NCBI RefSeq assembly: GCF_042453785.1
Contig: NC_091673.1
Span: forward strand, 3,169,501-3,233,500
Source of the DNA: Malus domestica
Taxonomy: Eukaryota > Streptophyta > Magnoliopsida > Rosales > Rosaceae
DNA length: 64,000 nucleotides
Direction: 5' to 3'
In this document: positions 39,115 through 50,144 of the stretch, piece after piece
How the letters are laid out: every line of letters begins with the position of its first letter
Position numbering within the stretch: position 1 is the first letter of the stretch
Program-made: the position numbers and the translations under genes
The notes under the pieces: generated by a model
Seen by the model: the letters and a program-made list of their open reading frames with translations, nothing else
The model's database searches: none
What the model was told of the DNA's origin: nothing

Positions 39115-41111
39115 GTGAAGCCATTGAATGTAGCTTATTTTACTGAACATTTCCACATTTTCTGTTTTTCAGTCTTGCTTTATCACAAGGGTTGCTGTAA
39201 TTCGGAGGCTAAGTCCGTGAGAAACGTTCTATGCATCGTTCAGTCGGTTTCATGGACATATTATACAGATAGTTCCACCGCAATGGCGAAATGTTGAAAT
39301 GTTTTCTTTTATTTGCACCTGGATACGCCTACAATATTTTCTTTTCATTTTCTCACGGTAGCTAAAACATGAAAAACAAGTCTAGAACAAAGTTTTCTTT
39401 GAGAACTAAGGGCCCCAAACTTCTTAATTTTGCTTGAATGATACATATCATTCAATGCTACAAAAAAAGAACAGTTGTGATTGAACATAAAAGATTTAAC
39501 AATTTTTAAAAACAAATCTAACGGTTGAACACTTGTATCATTGAAACCAAATACCAAACTTCCAAACAAACTCCAGCTCGAGACTGAAGGCAATTCAATA
39601 GTAACCAAAGCCCTATTACTATCATGGGCCATTTTCAAAATAAAAATAAAAAGAAAGAAAAAGACAATTAAAGTCTACGTTACGAATTAAATCCAAGATT
39701 TACCATTCTCGAAAATGTGGTTAGACTAATTGATCAGGATAATGTGCATGTCTCCTTATATCTAGATTCGACTCCCCCTCCTAGTAAATTAGTGTAATTG
39801 GAACATCGTTGTGTCGGAAGAAAGAAAAAGATTTACCATTCTCACCCCACCCCATCTAAATAGCACTTGAGCAAAAGCTTTGTTAAATCCTAGTGAATTT
39901 CATAATGGAAGCCATTGGAGCAATGTTGTCTCTTTGTGGTTATTGTGGTTACTGGTGATCAGATTTTATTAAACAAAATAAAAAGGCCAGTACAAACACA
40001 GAGAAAGCAGCCTGCCAGTTATGTTTACTTGAGTTACAATCCTCTCTGGAAAGTAGGCTTTCTGTACTGTCCACTAAAATTAGAACCTGATTTCCAAAAT
40101 CCACAAGCTCTTGTCCTCTTGACAAACTTTTCTTTTAAATTTACAAGATGCTAAATGTTGCTTAAAGAAGATACCATGCCTAAGTGAGTTCAATCAACAC
40201 CTCCAAAAAACAAAATCTAGTTGAAGCTTCCTGGAGCAACCACAAATTCTTTCTTTCTCGACGTTGATATAGTAGTGCTTTACACCCAATTTTGAATCTA
40301 AACTGCTGGTATCAGCCCTAGTAGTGCCACAATTATACAGCATTGCACCAGCCTGTTTTGTATTATGCATTTTTTTAGTGGGAAGTCATTTCATTTCTTT
40401 CTTTCTTCGATTCTGACTTCCATTATAAATTTCACCAAGCCATACAATTAGATTCAATAACTTTTACGTGCAACTGTATGATTGAAGATGTTCATCACAT
40501 ACACAGCTGGTGCCGTGCGACCCGGCCAAACTAATTTTTTTTATATAACTAAAGCTAGCTAGGTAGGGTTCCATTTTGTTTTGATGCTGCTAGCTAACAT
40601 GATCTTGATTCACGAAAAATAGGACAGAATTTTGATGAATCTGTTCTTTTGATGACCACAATTTCTTCATTTGGAAAGCTACAAAATGCGAACCAGCTGC
40701 TCGCAATGACCAAAGTGGAACTTAATCACTAAAGCGACTTGTGAGAATGTTGTGTCAAATTAAGCTTACAGGTCGGTTTTTCTACTAACAGTAAGCTATA
40801 GGTGTTAAATTCTCAGCTAGCATCTTAAATGAAAAAAATGGTGTGTTTGCATTATTTCAGTACTTTCCGTGATCGGACAGCTTTAGGTCCATGCCTCGGA
40901 TTTGATTTCCCATACAGAATCCTCGGTCATCATGATCTCGAAGCATGACACAACGTAATATAATAACAAAGAAACTAAACGAAATACCCTAAGTTAGAAT
41001 CTATTAGCATACTGAAATAATTCAGGGAATAAGAAAATCTCAAATTTATTGATGGATCAAGAGATAACAGCCCTATCGCCCTAAATCACTTGCTCTAGAC
41101 TTTGTAGAAGT
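39115..41111. other. Downstream of PPC4, no gene recognised
   Basis: It begins with the PPC4 3' untranslated region; no clear AATAAA signal was found. It holds the SINE at 39711-39827. The rest is low-information sequence with short open frames only. Confidence 0.5.
39711..39827 (+). mobile_element. SINE with 16-bp target duplication
   Basis: The body has a B-box-like AGATTCGACTCC near 39765 and ends in the A-rich GAAGAAAGAAAA. The word AAGATTTACCATTCTC stands on both sides (39695-39710 and 39828-39843). The internal promoter, tail and long duplication together define a SINE. Its family is not known to me. Confidence 0.75.
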
Positions 41112-41128
41112 ACAAATAGGAAACGATT

Positions 41129-41286
41129 CGTACCCAGTGCACAAGGCTCCCGCTTTACGCAGGGTCTGGGAGAGGTGAATGTCGGCTAGCTTTACCCCCA
41201 TTTATGGAGAGGCTGCTCCCAAGTCTCGAACCCGAGACCTACCGCTCATGGACGAAGGCACTTGCCATCGCACCAAGTGCGACCTC
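41129..41286 (-). mobile_element. SINE resembling the plant Au family
   Basis: A 17-bp duplication ACAAATAGGAAACGATT flanks it (41112-41128, 41287-41303). On the minus strand it reads GGTCGCACTTGGTGCGATGG near the start and carries the B box GGTCTCGGGTTCGAGAC. It then has AGCCTCTCCATAAATGGG and ends GTGCACTGGGTACG. This matches my memory of the widespread Au SINE. The duplication looks perfect, so the insertion is fairly young. Confidence 0.85.
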
Positions 41287-41303
41287 ACAAATAGGAAACG
41301 ATT

Positions 41304-42663
41304 AAAGAAATAAAAAAATATCGAAAATATCTTATAATCTTAAAATTCCATTTTGGATAGTAAACAACGGAATTCGATCAAAATGCTCATATATCTCAGT
41401 AAAGCGTCACACTTTGTTCCTGATGTCGTCGTATTCTACATAACAGTGTGTTACGGGTCCAAATCAGAAACCGGAGCCTAAGAATGCAATGCTTGAATCT
41501 TACAACCGATTGTACGTCTTTCCAACTATTCGTCTCTGAGATTTCAGAGCCCTGTGTGGAATTCATAAATGGCCCTTCTTAAGACAGTCTTTTAAAAAAA
41601 TTGAACAATGTTTTGATGCTAAAAAATAGTAAGTAAAATTAAAACAAACTTTAAAACTCACAATAATTGTCGGTTTCTAAATATCATTAAATGCATAGAA
41701 TAGAAGGCTACAAAAAACAACCCTATTACAAAATAATCAACAATTAGTTCAATCTTAAGAAACCAAATGAACAAGAGTTTCAAAAAATCCAACATTGAAG
41801 TTTCACTTAAAGATGATTCCTCGTGCATACTTTCCTGCAAAATCATCAATTAAACTTCATAATCAATTTTGCCCCGAACACACTTTCAATGGATGTCAAG
41901 ACAAGCCCATTTAACTCTTCCGGCAACATGTTTGATTGTAAGTATTATTTGTAATTGTTGTAGGATCCACTTAATTATTATTAATTTGCTAAAAATTAAG
42001 AAAAGTGGAAATATATTTTTTTTTGTTTATTTCAAAGAAAAGTAGAAAAGATGGAAAAGAGACAATTATAGGTCCCACTTGAATTTCAATCAGTCACATT
42101 TGGATATAATAATGCTATATGTTACATAGCAAAATTTTTAGAATCCTTTAATTTTGGAACTCTGTGCGATCCAACAATTCGATTCTCCTCAAAGCCGTCA
42201 CTACTTCAATCATTTTAGCCCTATGTTCTACATCATTGCACCGGCTACTTTAGTACTATCTTGCATACTTCCCTGCTTTATATTATCCCACTCAATAATG
42301 CAATCCAATGCAGTCCAAACTCCAAAGAGTTCTAACTAGGGTTTCAGCCCTTTTCAATGATATAGAAACTTTCAATCCAGGAGCACCACTATTATTCCTC
42401 AAAGCTGCAGCATTGACCGTTAGGGACTACTATTACTAAACAATCAACTCATTTTCCACTACTAGGTTAACTCTATCAAATGCCATTTCGAACATGGAGC
42501 CATCGATCGAAAAGCTTTGACAGAAGTCAAATAAATGTTTTTTTTTTTGAGTGAAGGCAACATGCCAACGACTACAAGTAAAAAAAATCTGCAGCCCTGT
42601 GAGGGGCCGGCCATATATAATTATTAAAAAATGCTTCAAATTTCAAACCTAGTTTTTTCAACA
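41304..42663. other. Spacer, no gene recognised
   Basis: A+T-rich sequence with short frames on both strands and none convincing. No repeat beyond simple runs was recognised. Confidence 0.45.
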
Positions 42664-42861
42664 GGAGGCAGATTCTCCGTTTTTCATTTTTTGTACCCTT
42701 GTATTTTGTGTGGTCACGGTTAAGTCACGTCAATATTTTATATTTTTTTTATAAAGCTAATAAGACAAAAATGAATAGTAATATAAAATATTAACGTGAC
42801 TTAATTGTAACCACACAAACAGGAGAGCACAGGAGGGCACAGAAAGCGGGATCTGCCCTCC
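42664..42861. mobile_element. MITE (GGAGGCAGATTC family), second copy, 9-bp duplication
   Basis: Left end GGAGGCAGATTCTCC, right end GATCTGCCCTCC. The perfect 9-bp duplication TTTTCAACA (42655-42663, 42862-42870) points to the Mutator superfamily. TTAAGTCACGTCAATATTTT mirrors AATATTAACGTGACTTAA inside, so the element is largely palindromic. Same family as 28956-29168. Confidence 0.85.
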
Positions 42862-42870
42862 TTTTCAACA

Positions 42871-45290
42871 TGGTTATACTGCCGTACGAAACGCAAGTTG
42901 CGTATGGAATTGACACTGATGGGGGTGGTGCCTTTGGTTATAGGTCTCTAAATTCTATGCGAGTGACATCCGTGTCAACCTTGAATATCCACCCCATGTA
43001 CACAGTGTGTGTTTTTGTTTTAAACTTAGATTCCAGACAATGATGGATATATATTTTGTTGGATGGCCACCAAGTCCATTAAGATATTTCATCATTAATT
43101 CATGTATGACAAATGCCGTACGTGTTAAAAAATGTAAGGATTATATCGAAAAATTGACAACTTAAAATCCAATATATAATGAATTGTTCTACCTATTATC
43201 ACCAAGACTTTTTGTGAGAAACAAAAACCCGACACTTGTGTTATGCAGGTGATAAGATACAATTTAAAAGACAATATATGTGTGGTTAAAAGTCCTTGAT
43301 AGTGCATCCTAGCATCATTTGAGACACCCCTTTATGTTCAATATACGTGGTGGATTAATCTTTGCCTTGATACATCAGTTGAGATAAGAAAAATCTAAAT
43401 CAAATCACTGCAGTGGCCTTGGCTAGCTAGCTTAGGGCACAGAAACCACCTGAGTCAATGGTGTAATACATATGGTAATGAAATTAGGTTTGCTGAAATA
43501 CATATTCTTCCTTAAATGTTCTGATTGAATTTTACTGGTACTATTTTTTTCTCTTTTCTTTTTGTTGCCTTTTAATCCAACATCGATTCTTAGTTAATGG
43601 TGCTACGTAAATAAGGATCTAATAATTAGCAAATGTTGATATGGCGGTATATATTTTGTCCGATGGAGATTTTCTGTCTTGTTTGTGCGCTTGAATAATT
43701 AAAATTTAGTATTTGATGCACTATGGTGAGCATAATAAGGCAAATTCTGTTGGTCAAACCGGCCACCAAAAGTACCACTCATATAACCTCAACAATGTAC
43801 AAAAAAGAAGGAATTACACAGAGCCATGGATGGTTGGAAACTGAGAAAATGTGATATAATGGACCTGGTGAGATTAATGGGTTTAATGTTTTGGCAATGA
43901 CTAAGCAGTGGTTAAGCTCCAACTTAATCCATTAATTTTCACTATGCATTTTACTATTTTAAATGCACGATAATTAACAATAATCAACAGCAACATCTGT
44001 CACCGGCCACCGGCCACCTTATCTCGCAGTAAAATTAAGAACTGCAGTTTTCTAATTTCTATAGCAACTGCAATTATCACCATACACGTACATATATAGT
44101 ACTGAGTGTGCTCTTCTTCTCTTATTCGTTTAATCCAAACTGTAAACAGAGAATAATTAAAATAATTAAAGCACCATTAAGCATCGAGGATATGTACATA
44201 GATTATAATTAAAAAAACAATTGTAAAGCGGCTAAACTGTATAAATGCCGCAACTCTAGAGAGGATACACACTGTTTTGGTGACGTTGTAGTATTATATT
44301 TCTTAGATCCCAAGACTGTACATTTAGGCTTCGCTCATTTACTCGCATTTCATTTAATCGCCACCATATAATAATCTAAGGATTTATGGCATGACACATC
44401 ACCTATAACTAAATTTAACTTTAATTATTAGAAATTTTAAAAATTAAATTAAATTTCAAACATAAGTTAACTCAATTTTCCGTTATGATTTACAATTCTT
44501 GGTTAGTTTTCCCGTATTTGCCTCACATCAGTAGCTATTGGGTATTTTTCTTTAATTATGAGAATAAAATCAATTAATCTAGTTAGTGAGCTCTAAATTA
44601 GAAAGCAGCCAATATTTCAAGAACCTAATAATTTGTCCAATCTTATAAACAAAATCAGAATGCCCCTCCTCATCATCATCCGCAACATATGTTTGCCACA
44701 AAACCATCACAGGGAATTCGAAATTTAATCGACTTTGCCAGCTGGGCCACATAATGAGAGAAGATTATCAAAGTAGAACTAATGCATAAAATGCTTTTGG
44801 GAAGAAATTGAAGTAGGGGGAGTCGTTGACATCGAATCCAATCTCCCCATCAAGCCAAAATGGAATAGGGTGTGCATCAATATACTTGAATTACAAACAG
44901 CAAAAAGAGTTAACTTCTGTTTGCAATTTCTTTCTAAATTTTTGAAAACTTAATTGTAGTTAAAATTAAACTTAATTATAAGTGATGTGTCGTACGCTAA
45001 ATCGCTAAATTATTGTAATAGTGTAAATTTAACAAAATGCTAGTAACTTACATAAAGTCTAAATGTAGAGATTGATATCTTATATTTTTCTAGATGGATA
45101 TATGCGTTTGGCAACATTCGTTTGGTTGTGCCTGAAAAGCTGCACCATATTAAACAATATTCTGGTGGACTAAGGGCAGCCATCAATTTCACCATTTAAA
45201 TTTTATTTTCTTTAGAATAGTCAAACCCCAACATGTAGTGCTCACTGCTAAGGCCTATTTTTCTTAGAAAAAAACTAAGAAAACTCTCTC
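42871..45290. other. Spacer, no gene recognised
   Basis: Low-complexity A+T-rich sequence. Short frames show no domain. CCGGCCACCGGCCACC near 44003 is a small direct repeat. Confidence 0.45.
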
Positions 45291-45295
45291 AAAAT

Positions 45296-46078
45296 TGTTG
45301 GAAAACAATTCAGAAATAAACAATATAACAGAAATAAACAGAACTTGAAATTTACTATTTTATTTCACAAAAAGTATTTGCTATACAGAATGAAAAGTAT
45401 ACAATAAATACAGAAATTAATATAAGAATATCAATAGTACTAACTTGATTACAGAAGGTAGAGGCTAGCGTAAAAGCTATGTCCTTCGAACAGTAATTCC
45501 GTCCCACTCTTGTGCTTGTGGTTCTATAACGTCTGCTCGACCAGGATACAACTACCTAATCCTACAACCCGCATTGGATTATAGAATTCTAGCGAATTGC
45601 TTTGTGTGTTTACTCTCTCTGGAAAGTTTGTACGGAAGAAAAGGAAGAAGAAAAGATGATAGATAATGAACTGAGGACTCCAGTTATATAGGCTCTTTCA
45701 TACCTCTTCAAATACCTTTTGGATGTATCTGAAGCTTTACAACTCTCTACAAAAGGTTGTATCTTTAATCAAAACGTTTTTAATTAATTTAATTAAAAAC
45801 TTAATTCAAAATTGAAACTAATTGATCAGATTAATTTTAATTCTTAGGCCCCAAGTGCCCCAAGGCCCAAGGCCCTTGTCTTGATTAATTAATATTAATT
45901 TATATTAATATTATGGTATAATCATCAAGCCCAATCCACAGAAATGGTGGCCCAAGCCTCAATTCCCATTCCAAGTGGTCCAACACATAACTAATATTGT
46001 AGAAGACAAAACATATATAAAGGTACGTTGGAATCTTGTTTTCACCAATGTGGGACAAGAGTCTCAAAACTTCCAACA
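45296..46078 (-). mobile_element. Solo LTR, 783 bp
   Basis: It is bounded by TGTTGGAAAACA and CTTCCAACA, with a perfect 5-bp duplication AAAAT (45291-45295, 46079-46083). On the minus strand it starts TGTTGGAAGTTTTGAGACTC and CCCACATTGG and has a TATATAA box near 45690, so that strand is probably sense. No internal region remains. Confidence 0.85.
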
Positions 46079-46125
46079 AAAATGACTCTCTAACCTACTT
46101 AAATTAATGACATGTGTTGTATTAT

Positions 46126-46275
46126 TATAAAGTAATACAGTTAGAAATACTGTTTGTAATATAGTTAGTAAGGTTGTTAGTATTTAGTTAAAAGTAGTTA
46201 GGATTTCTCTTATAAAAACAGTATGTGTAATCTTCATTTAGTCAGTTAAATACAAACCCTATTTCTTTTTCTAAA

Positions 46276-46307
<32 letters not shown>

Positions 46308-46395
46308 TTCTCAAACTCTTTGTATTCATCATTCTGTGTTCATCCTTTCTTCTTGATTTTCCCTTCAATTCCTAAACATTGCAATGTAGTTAACA
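46126..46395 (+). repeat. Left LTR of the outer element
   Basis: 270 bp with a (CT)n tract near 46275-46310. It carries an extra CTGTTTGTAATATAGTTAG-like segment relative to the right LTR. Confidence 0.9.
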
Positions 46396-47116
46396 TGGTA
46401 TCAGAGCCACCTGGCTCACACCATGGATTCTGGTGGTTCCGCTTTTCATTAGATTTCATCGTTTTCATCATTTTACTCTTTTGAAAAGTTCTACAATTTT
46501 ATCATTTTACCCTTTTGAATTGCTGATACTGTTAATCGTCCACACTAGGAATCTTTTGTTTTCATCCAATTCTAATCGATTTTAGATTTTGGGTTGTTGA
46601 ATTCCTATCTGGGTCGTGATTGATTCGATGGATTTGGCTCTGTTCATGCAAAACAGGAATCAAGAACCTCAAATTTTCATCTGGGTTTCTTTTATTTCAG
46701 TCTATTAAGAGTATCGCGCTTGAAATTTGGTCTGGGTCGAGGCCAAGTTTTGAAATTTTGGTGCTTTTTCACTCGATTGGAGCTTATTCCTCTTTGGTCT
46801 TCATGTTATTCACCCTAATGGATGACCAGGAGGTGTTTCCGGGTGCAAACATGGGTGGTGAACTTGCGTGTAGTTGCTCAATGGACAGCTTTTTTGATGA
46901 CTTCTTAAGGACACTCATGCTTACATTCACGCCCACACTTGCAACACACCTGGCCCTGATTACTTTCGATGTGCTATCTTGAATGGTTGCTGATCTCCGG
47001 TGTGTTTTCTGGGCTTTTTCGCTCAAGAACTGAAGATTCAGGTTTCATCTTTCTTTTTGCACTCTAACTATTTGTTTGATTGTCTCAGTGGAAAATTCTG
47101 TGTTAATTTGTGTATT

Positions 47117-47292
47117 AAGGCTGATTGCCATTTACTAATTTAGAAGAATATGAAGGCCGATTGCCATTTCCTCTAAGTGAAAGATTGATTAGTAGAATTT
47201 GAAGGCCAATTGCCGTTAATTGATTGAAAAGAAAATGAAGGCTGATTGCCATTGATTTGTTGGATATTTTACATTTAAAAAGGCCGATTGCC
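47117..47292. repeat. AAGGCCGATTGCCA motif repeats in the outer element
   Basis: Variants of AAGGC(C/T)GATTGCCA occur five times at irregular spacing of 30-60 bp. Related AAGGCCGATGCCA words recur beyond the inner element near 52045-52190. Noncoding. Confidence 0.65.
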
Positions 47293-47526
47293 AAGAGTCT
47301 ACTAGTTCAAGATTCTGAAAAAGTTGTTCATTTGTTGAAACTATGTTCATTGGTGAAGATATATCGTCAAGCAATGTTAAAATTGAGAGTCTTTTGGGTT
47401 TCAACAAGGTGGAGGAGAAAACTTGAAATAATACAACTTGTAGAAATTCATTCTTTTGCTGCTGACTACAATACATATGATCTTCTTTGTGGCCAGATAA
47501 GGAATGTTTCTCCAAGACATGCACCA

Positions 47527-47864
47527 TGTTGATGCACAAAACCGAAGGGGTCTTGGAACAACATAAATCCGACCGTGAATCTGCAAGAAAGTAAAGAACA
47601 CAAGATGTATCGTGGTTCACCCCAATGTTTGGGTTACGTCCACACTGATATTGTATTTCTCTGTTTGTGAGAGGATTGTGAGGGAGATAGAGCTTTTTAT
47701 GTGAGGATGAGCTTGAGGTTTGTGAGGGTGAGGAGGCCCTTTTATAGAATAAGGGCTCCTCACTTATTACATATTTGCCACTCCATTTATTACATAATTA
47801 CATTTGAGTCTCCCTAGTATTTATACGAGATCTAAATACGGAGGCCCTAAGTATGGTACAAACA
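47527..47864 (-). repeat. 3' LTR of the inner element
   Basis: 338 bp, with its TATA box (CTTTTATA on plus) near 47739-47746. The solo LTR at 13849-14186 is the same family and the same length. Confidence 0.93.
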
Positions 47865-48045
47865 GTAGTCCTCCAAGTCTTCAGTCCATGTGTGGGCCGA
47901 AGTAACTAGATGTCGTCTTGAACTGACATTCGATATGAGGCGATGCTCAATCTGAAATGATGCTCAACTAGAAGTAGCACATGTTGTGAGGCTGCTCTAT
48001 TTGTGGCTTATGTTGCCTGGGTTGGCTCGGCTTGTGGCGTTGAAG

Positions 48046-48650
48046 GTGAGGGAGTCCCTTTTATAGAATAAGGGTTCACTCCTCAATACATAAATGATGG
48101 GCTAGAGTTGATGCTCGCGGCGAGTCGGTTGCTCAGCAGGCGGCGATGTTCTCTAATGATGGTGAGGGAGTCCCTTTTATAGAATAAGGGCTCGCTCTTC
48201 AATACATAAGTGATGGGCTAAGAGTTGATGCTAGCGGCGAGGCGGTTGCTCAGCAGGCGGCGATGCTCTCTAATGAAAGTGAGGGAGTCCCTTTTATAGA
48301 ATAAAGGCACGCTCCTCAATACATAGGTGATGGGTTAGGAGTGATGCTCGCGCCGAGGCGGTTGCTCAGCTAGCGGCGATGCTCTCTAATGAATGTGAGG
48401 GAGTCCATTTTATAAAATAAGAGCTCGCTTCTCAATACACAAGTGATGGGTTAGGAATGATGCTCGCGGCGAGGCGGTTGCTCAATTGGCGGCGATGCTC
48501 TCTAATGAAGGTGAGGGAGTCCCTTTTATAAAATAAGGGCTCACTCCTCAGTACATGAATAATTTATGCTCTCTAATGAAAGTGAGGGAGTCCCTTTTAT
48601 AGAATAAGGGTTCGCTCTTCAGTACATAAATAATGGGCTAAGTCCTCCAA
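48046..48650 (-). repeat. 116-bp tandem array carrying a promoter-like TATA segment
   Basis: Units start at 48046, 48162, 48279, 48395, 48511 and a short one at 48582. Each contains GAGTCCCTTTTATAGAATAA (minor variants), which on the sense minus strand is a TATAAAAGGGACTC box. The LTR itself has GGCCCTTTTATAGAATAAGG at its own core promoter. The array thus looks like amplified LTR promoter sequence joined to a GCGGCGAGGCGGTTGCTCAG segment. Confidence 0.9.
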
Positions 48651-48799
48651 GTATTTTTCATGAGGCCCAGTTGTGGAAGCCCAATATATGGTACATAGTG
48701 TAGTCCCCCAAGTCTTCAGTCAATAGAGTCTGTTAGCTGGAAACTTCAAATTGAATCCATGTATGGGCCGAAGTGGCGGTTGTTCAGAGGCGGTATTTT

Positions 48800-48910
48800 T
48801 ATACCCTGCACTGAAGCTTTGTAGGTGAAGCTTTTGCAAGTGAAGCTTTGAAGCTGGAGCTTTTGTAAATGAAGCTTTGAAGTCGAGGCTTCGTAAATGA
48901 AGCTTTCGAA
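48800..48910. repeat. GAAGCTTTG short repeats
   Basis: GAAGCTTTG or close variants occur about seven times at spacings of 15-20 bp, inside the inner element. The open frame across it (minus) is a by-product of the repeat. Confidence 0.65.
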
Positions 48911-48920
48911 GCTGATTGAT

Positions 48921-49117
48921 ATGAGTGATGCTCATGAATGTTTATATGAGTGATGCTTATGAATGTTGACATGAGTGATGCTCATGAATAATGTTGACAT
49001 GAGTGATGCTCATGAATGTTGACATGAATGATGTTCATGAATGTTTATGTATGATTGACATGAGTGATGCTCATGAATGTTTATGTATAATTGACATGAG
49101 TGATGCTCATGTATAAT
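48921..49117. repeat. Array of small hairpin units (ATGAGTGATGCTCAT)
   Basis: Seven units of 24-36 bp each contain CATGAG-TGATG-CTCATG, an inverted repeat with a 5-base loop, or a close variant. They are joined by AATGTTGA(C) or AATGTTTATGTATGATTGA spacers. Confidence 0.9.
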
Positions 49118-49355
49118 TTTGGAGTACTGGACGTACTTTTGATCACCTGGTTGGTGATAATAGCGGCAGGGTGCCGAATAATTTTGGAGTACTGGGCGTA
49201 CTTTTGATCACCTGGTTGGTGATAATAACGGCAGGGTGCCGAATAATTTTAGAGTACTGGACGTACTTTTGATCACCTGATTGGTGATAATAGTGGTAGG
49301 CTGTCGAATGATTTTTTGTAGTACTGGACGTACTTTTGATCACCTGGTTGATGAT
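49118..49355. repeat. 65-bp tandem array, four units
   Basis: GGAGTACTGGACGTACTTTT and TGATCACCTGGTTGGTGATA recur at 49121, 49186, 49251 and 49317. GATCACCTGGTTGGTGAT and GTACTGGACGTAC include small inverted repeats. Confidence 0.9.
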
Positions 49356-49458
49356 AATAGAGGGCCTGGCTCTTTTGGGCATATGGGTCTTTGGCCTCCA
49401 CATAACATTCCAGCCCATTATTTTGGGCTTTGCCATTTTTTATTTATATTTATATTTA

Positions 49459-49503
<45 letters not shown>
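49459..49503. repeat. (TTA)n microsatellite
   Basis: About 14 TTA units inside the inner element. It creates poly-Asn or poly-Tyr runs in spurious open frames on both strands. Confidence 0.95.
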
Positions 49504-49505
<2 letters not shown>

Positions 49506-49587
49506 CTCTAATGGGGTTATACAGATGTCTCCGAAAGATAAATAAATCACATCATTCAAAAATAAATCTGACCTTCTGCTCAATGGG

Positions 49588-50018
49588 TCACGCCCATAAT
49601 TCCCTTTTCTGCATGCCATCACCACCGCAATTATGTCTGCTTCTTTTTATCTTCTTTTGCTTTCTGCTTTTAGTTTCTGCTTTTCTTTCTGCTTTTTCTT
49701 TCTTCTTTCTACTTTTATTTTTCTTTTCCAATGCACCTTTCAATGTATCTGTCTCTGCTTTGTTGTCATGCATGTGCACACTATCTTTTGCCGTTACTAC
49801 TTTGTCAGACGCTCCAATTTGCACCTTTTTGAGGGCCCATAATTGTACTAACACCACATCTCAAAATACTTGCAGTACATTTCTTTCAAATCCAGTGGTA
49901 AATCCTTCAGTTCACCTTTCTCGATTCCAGCTTCAGAAAGGAACTTTTTCAAGGTTTCGGAGAACCCATTGTTTTCTAGGAACCGAGCCACGGCGCGGAG
50001 GATAACAAAGGAACTAAC
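49588..50018 (-). pseudogene. Captured fragment of a LisH-domain, Lys-rich nuclear protein gene
   Basis: On the minus strand from about 50018 the frame reads VARFLENNGFSETLKKFLSE, then AGIEKGELKDLPLDLKEMYC and KYFEM. This is a LisH motif (Leu-Glu-x-x-Gly-Phe-x-x-Thr-x-x-x-Phe). At about 49857 the frame shifts by one base. It continues with a Lys/Glu/Arg-rich tract (ALEKKNKSRKKKEKAERKAE, ending near 49588) that would be highly charged and disordered. A LisH start followed by a Lys-rich stretch is the layout of plant SRP40/NOLC1-like nucleolar proteins, so that is the likely source, though I am not sure of it. There is no start codon for the LisH part, and the frameshift may mark an exon junction or a deletion. 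It lies just downstream of the SF3B6 copy, in the same orientation. Confidence 0.65.
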
Positions 50019-50144
50019 ACCTTTAAATCTAGAATCCCAAATAGCATATTACACAATCCAGAATAAAAATAATCCGGAATAGTATAATCAGATAATCTCA
50101 GCATCCAAACAGCACAAAATTAACCAGAAGAGCGGCCGGAGAAA

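Noticed and set aside
46620..46982. 120-codon open frame in the outer LTR element
   Set aside because: No domain, no gag-like composition, and it lies in a gag-less interior; chance frame.
48046..49355. Regular repeats considered as a CRISPR-like array
   Set aside because: Units are contiguous satellites without unique spacers, in a plant retrotransposon; no cas genes.
49430..50005. 191-codon open frame on plus with Tyr and Phe/Leu-rich runs, looking like a membrane protein
   Set aside because: It is the antisense of the TTA microsatellite, the Lys-rich tract and the LisH fragment; Lys codons (AAA/AAG) read backwards as Phe/Leu.
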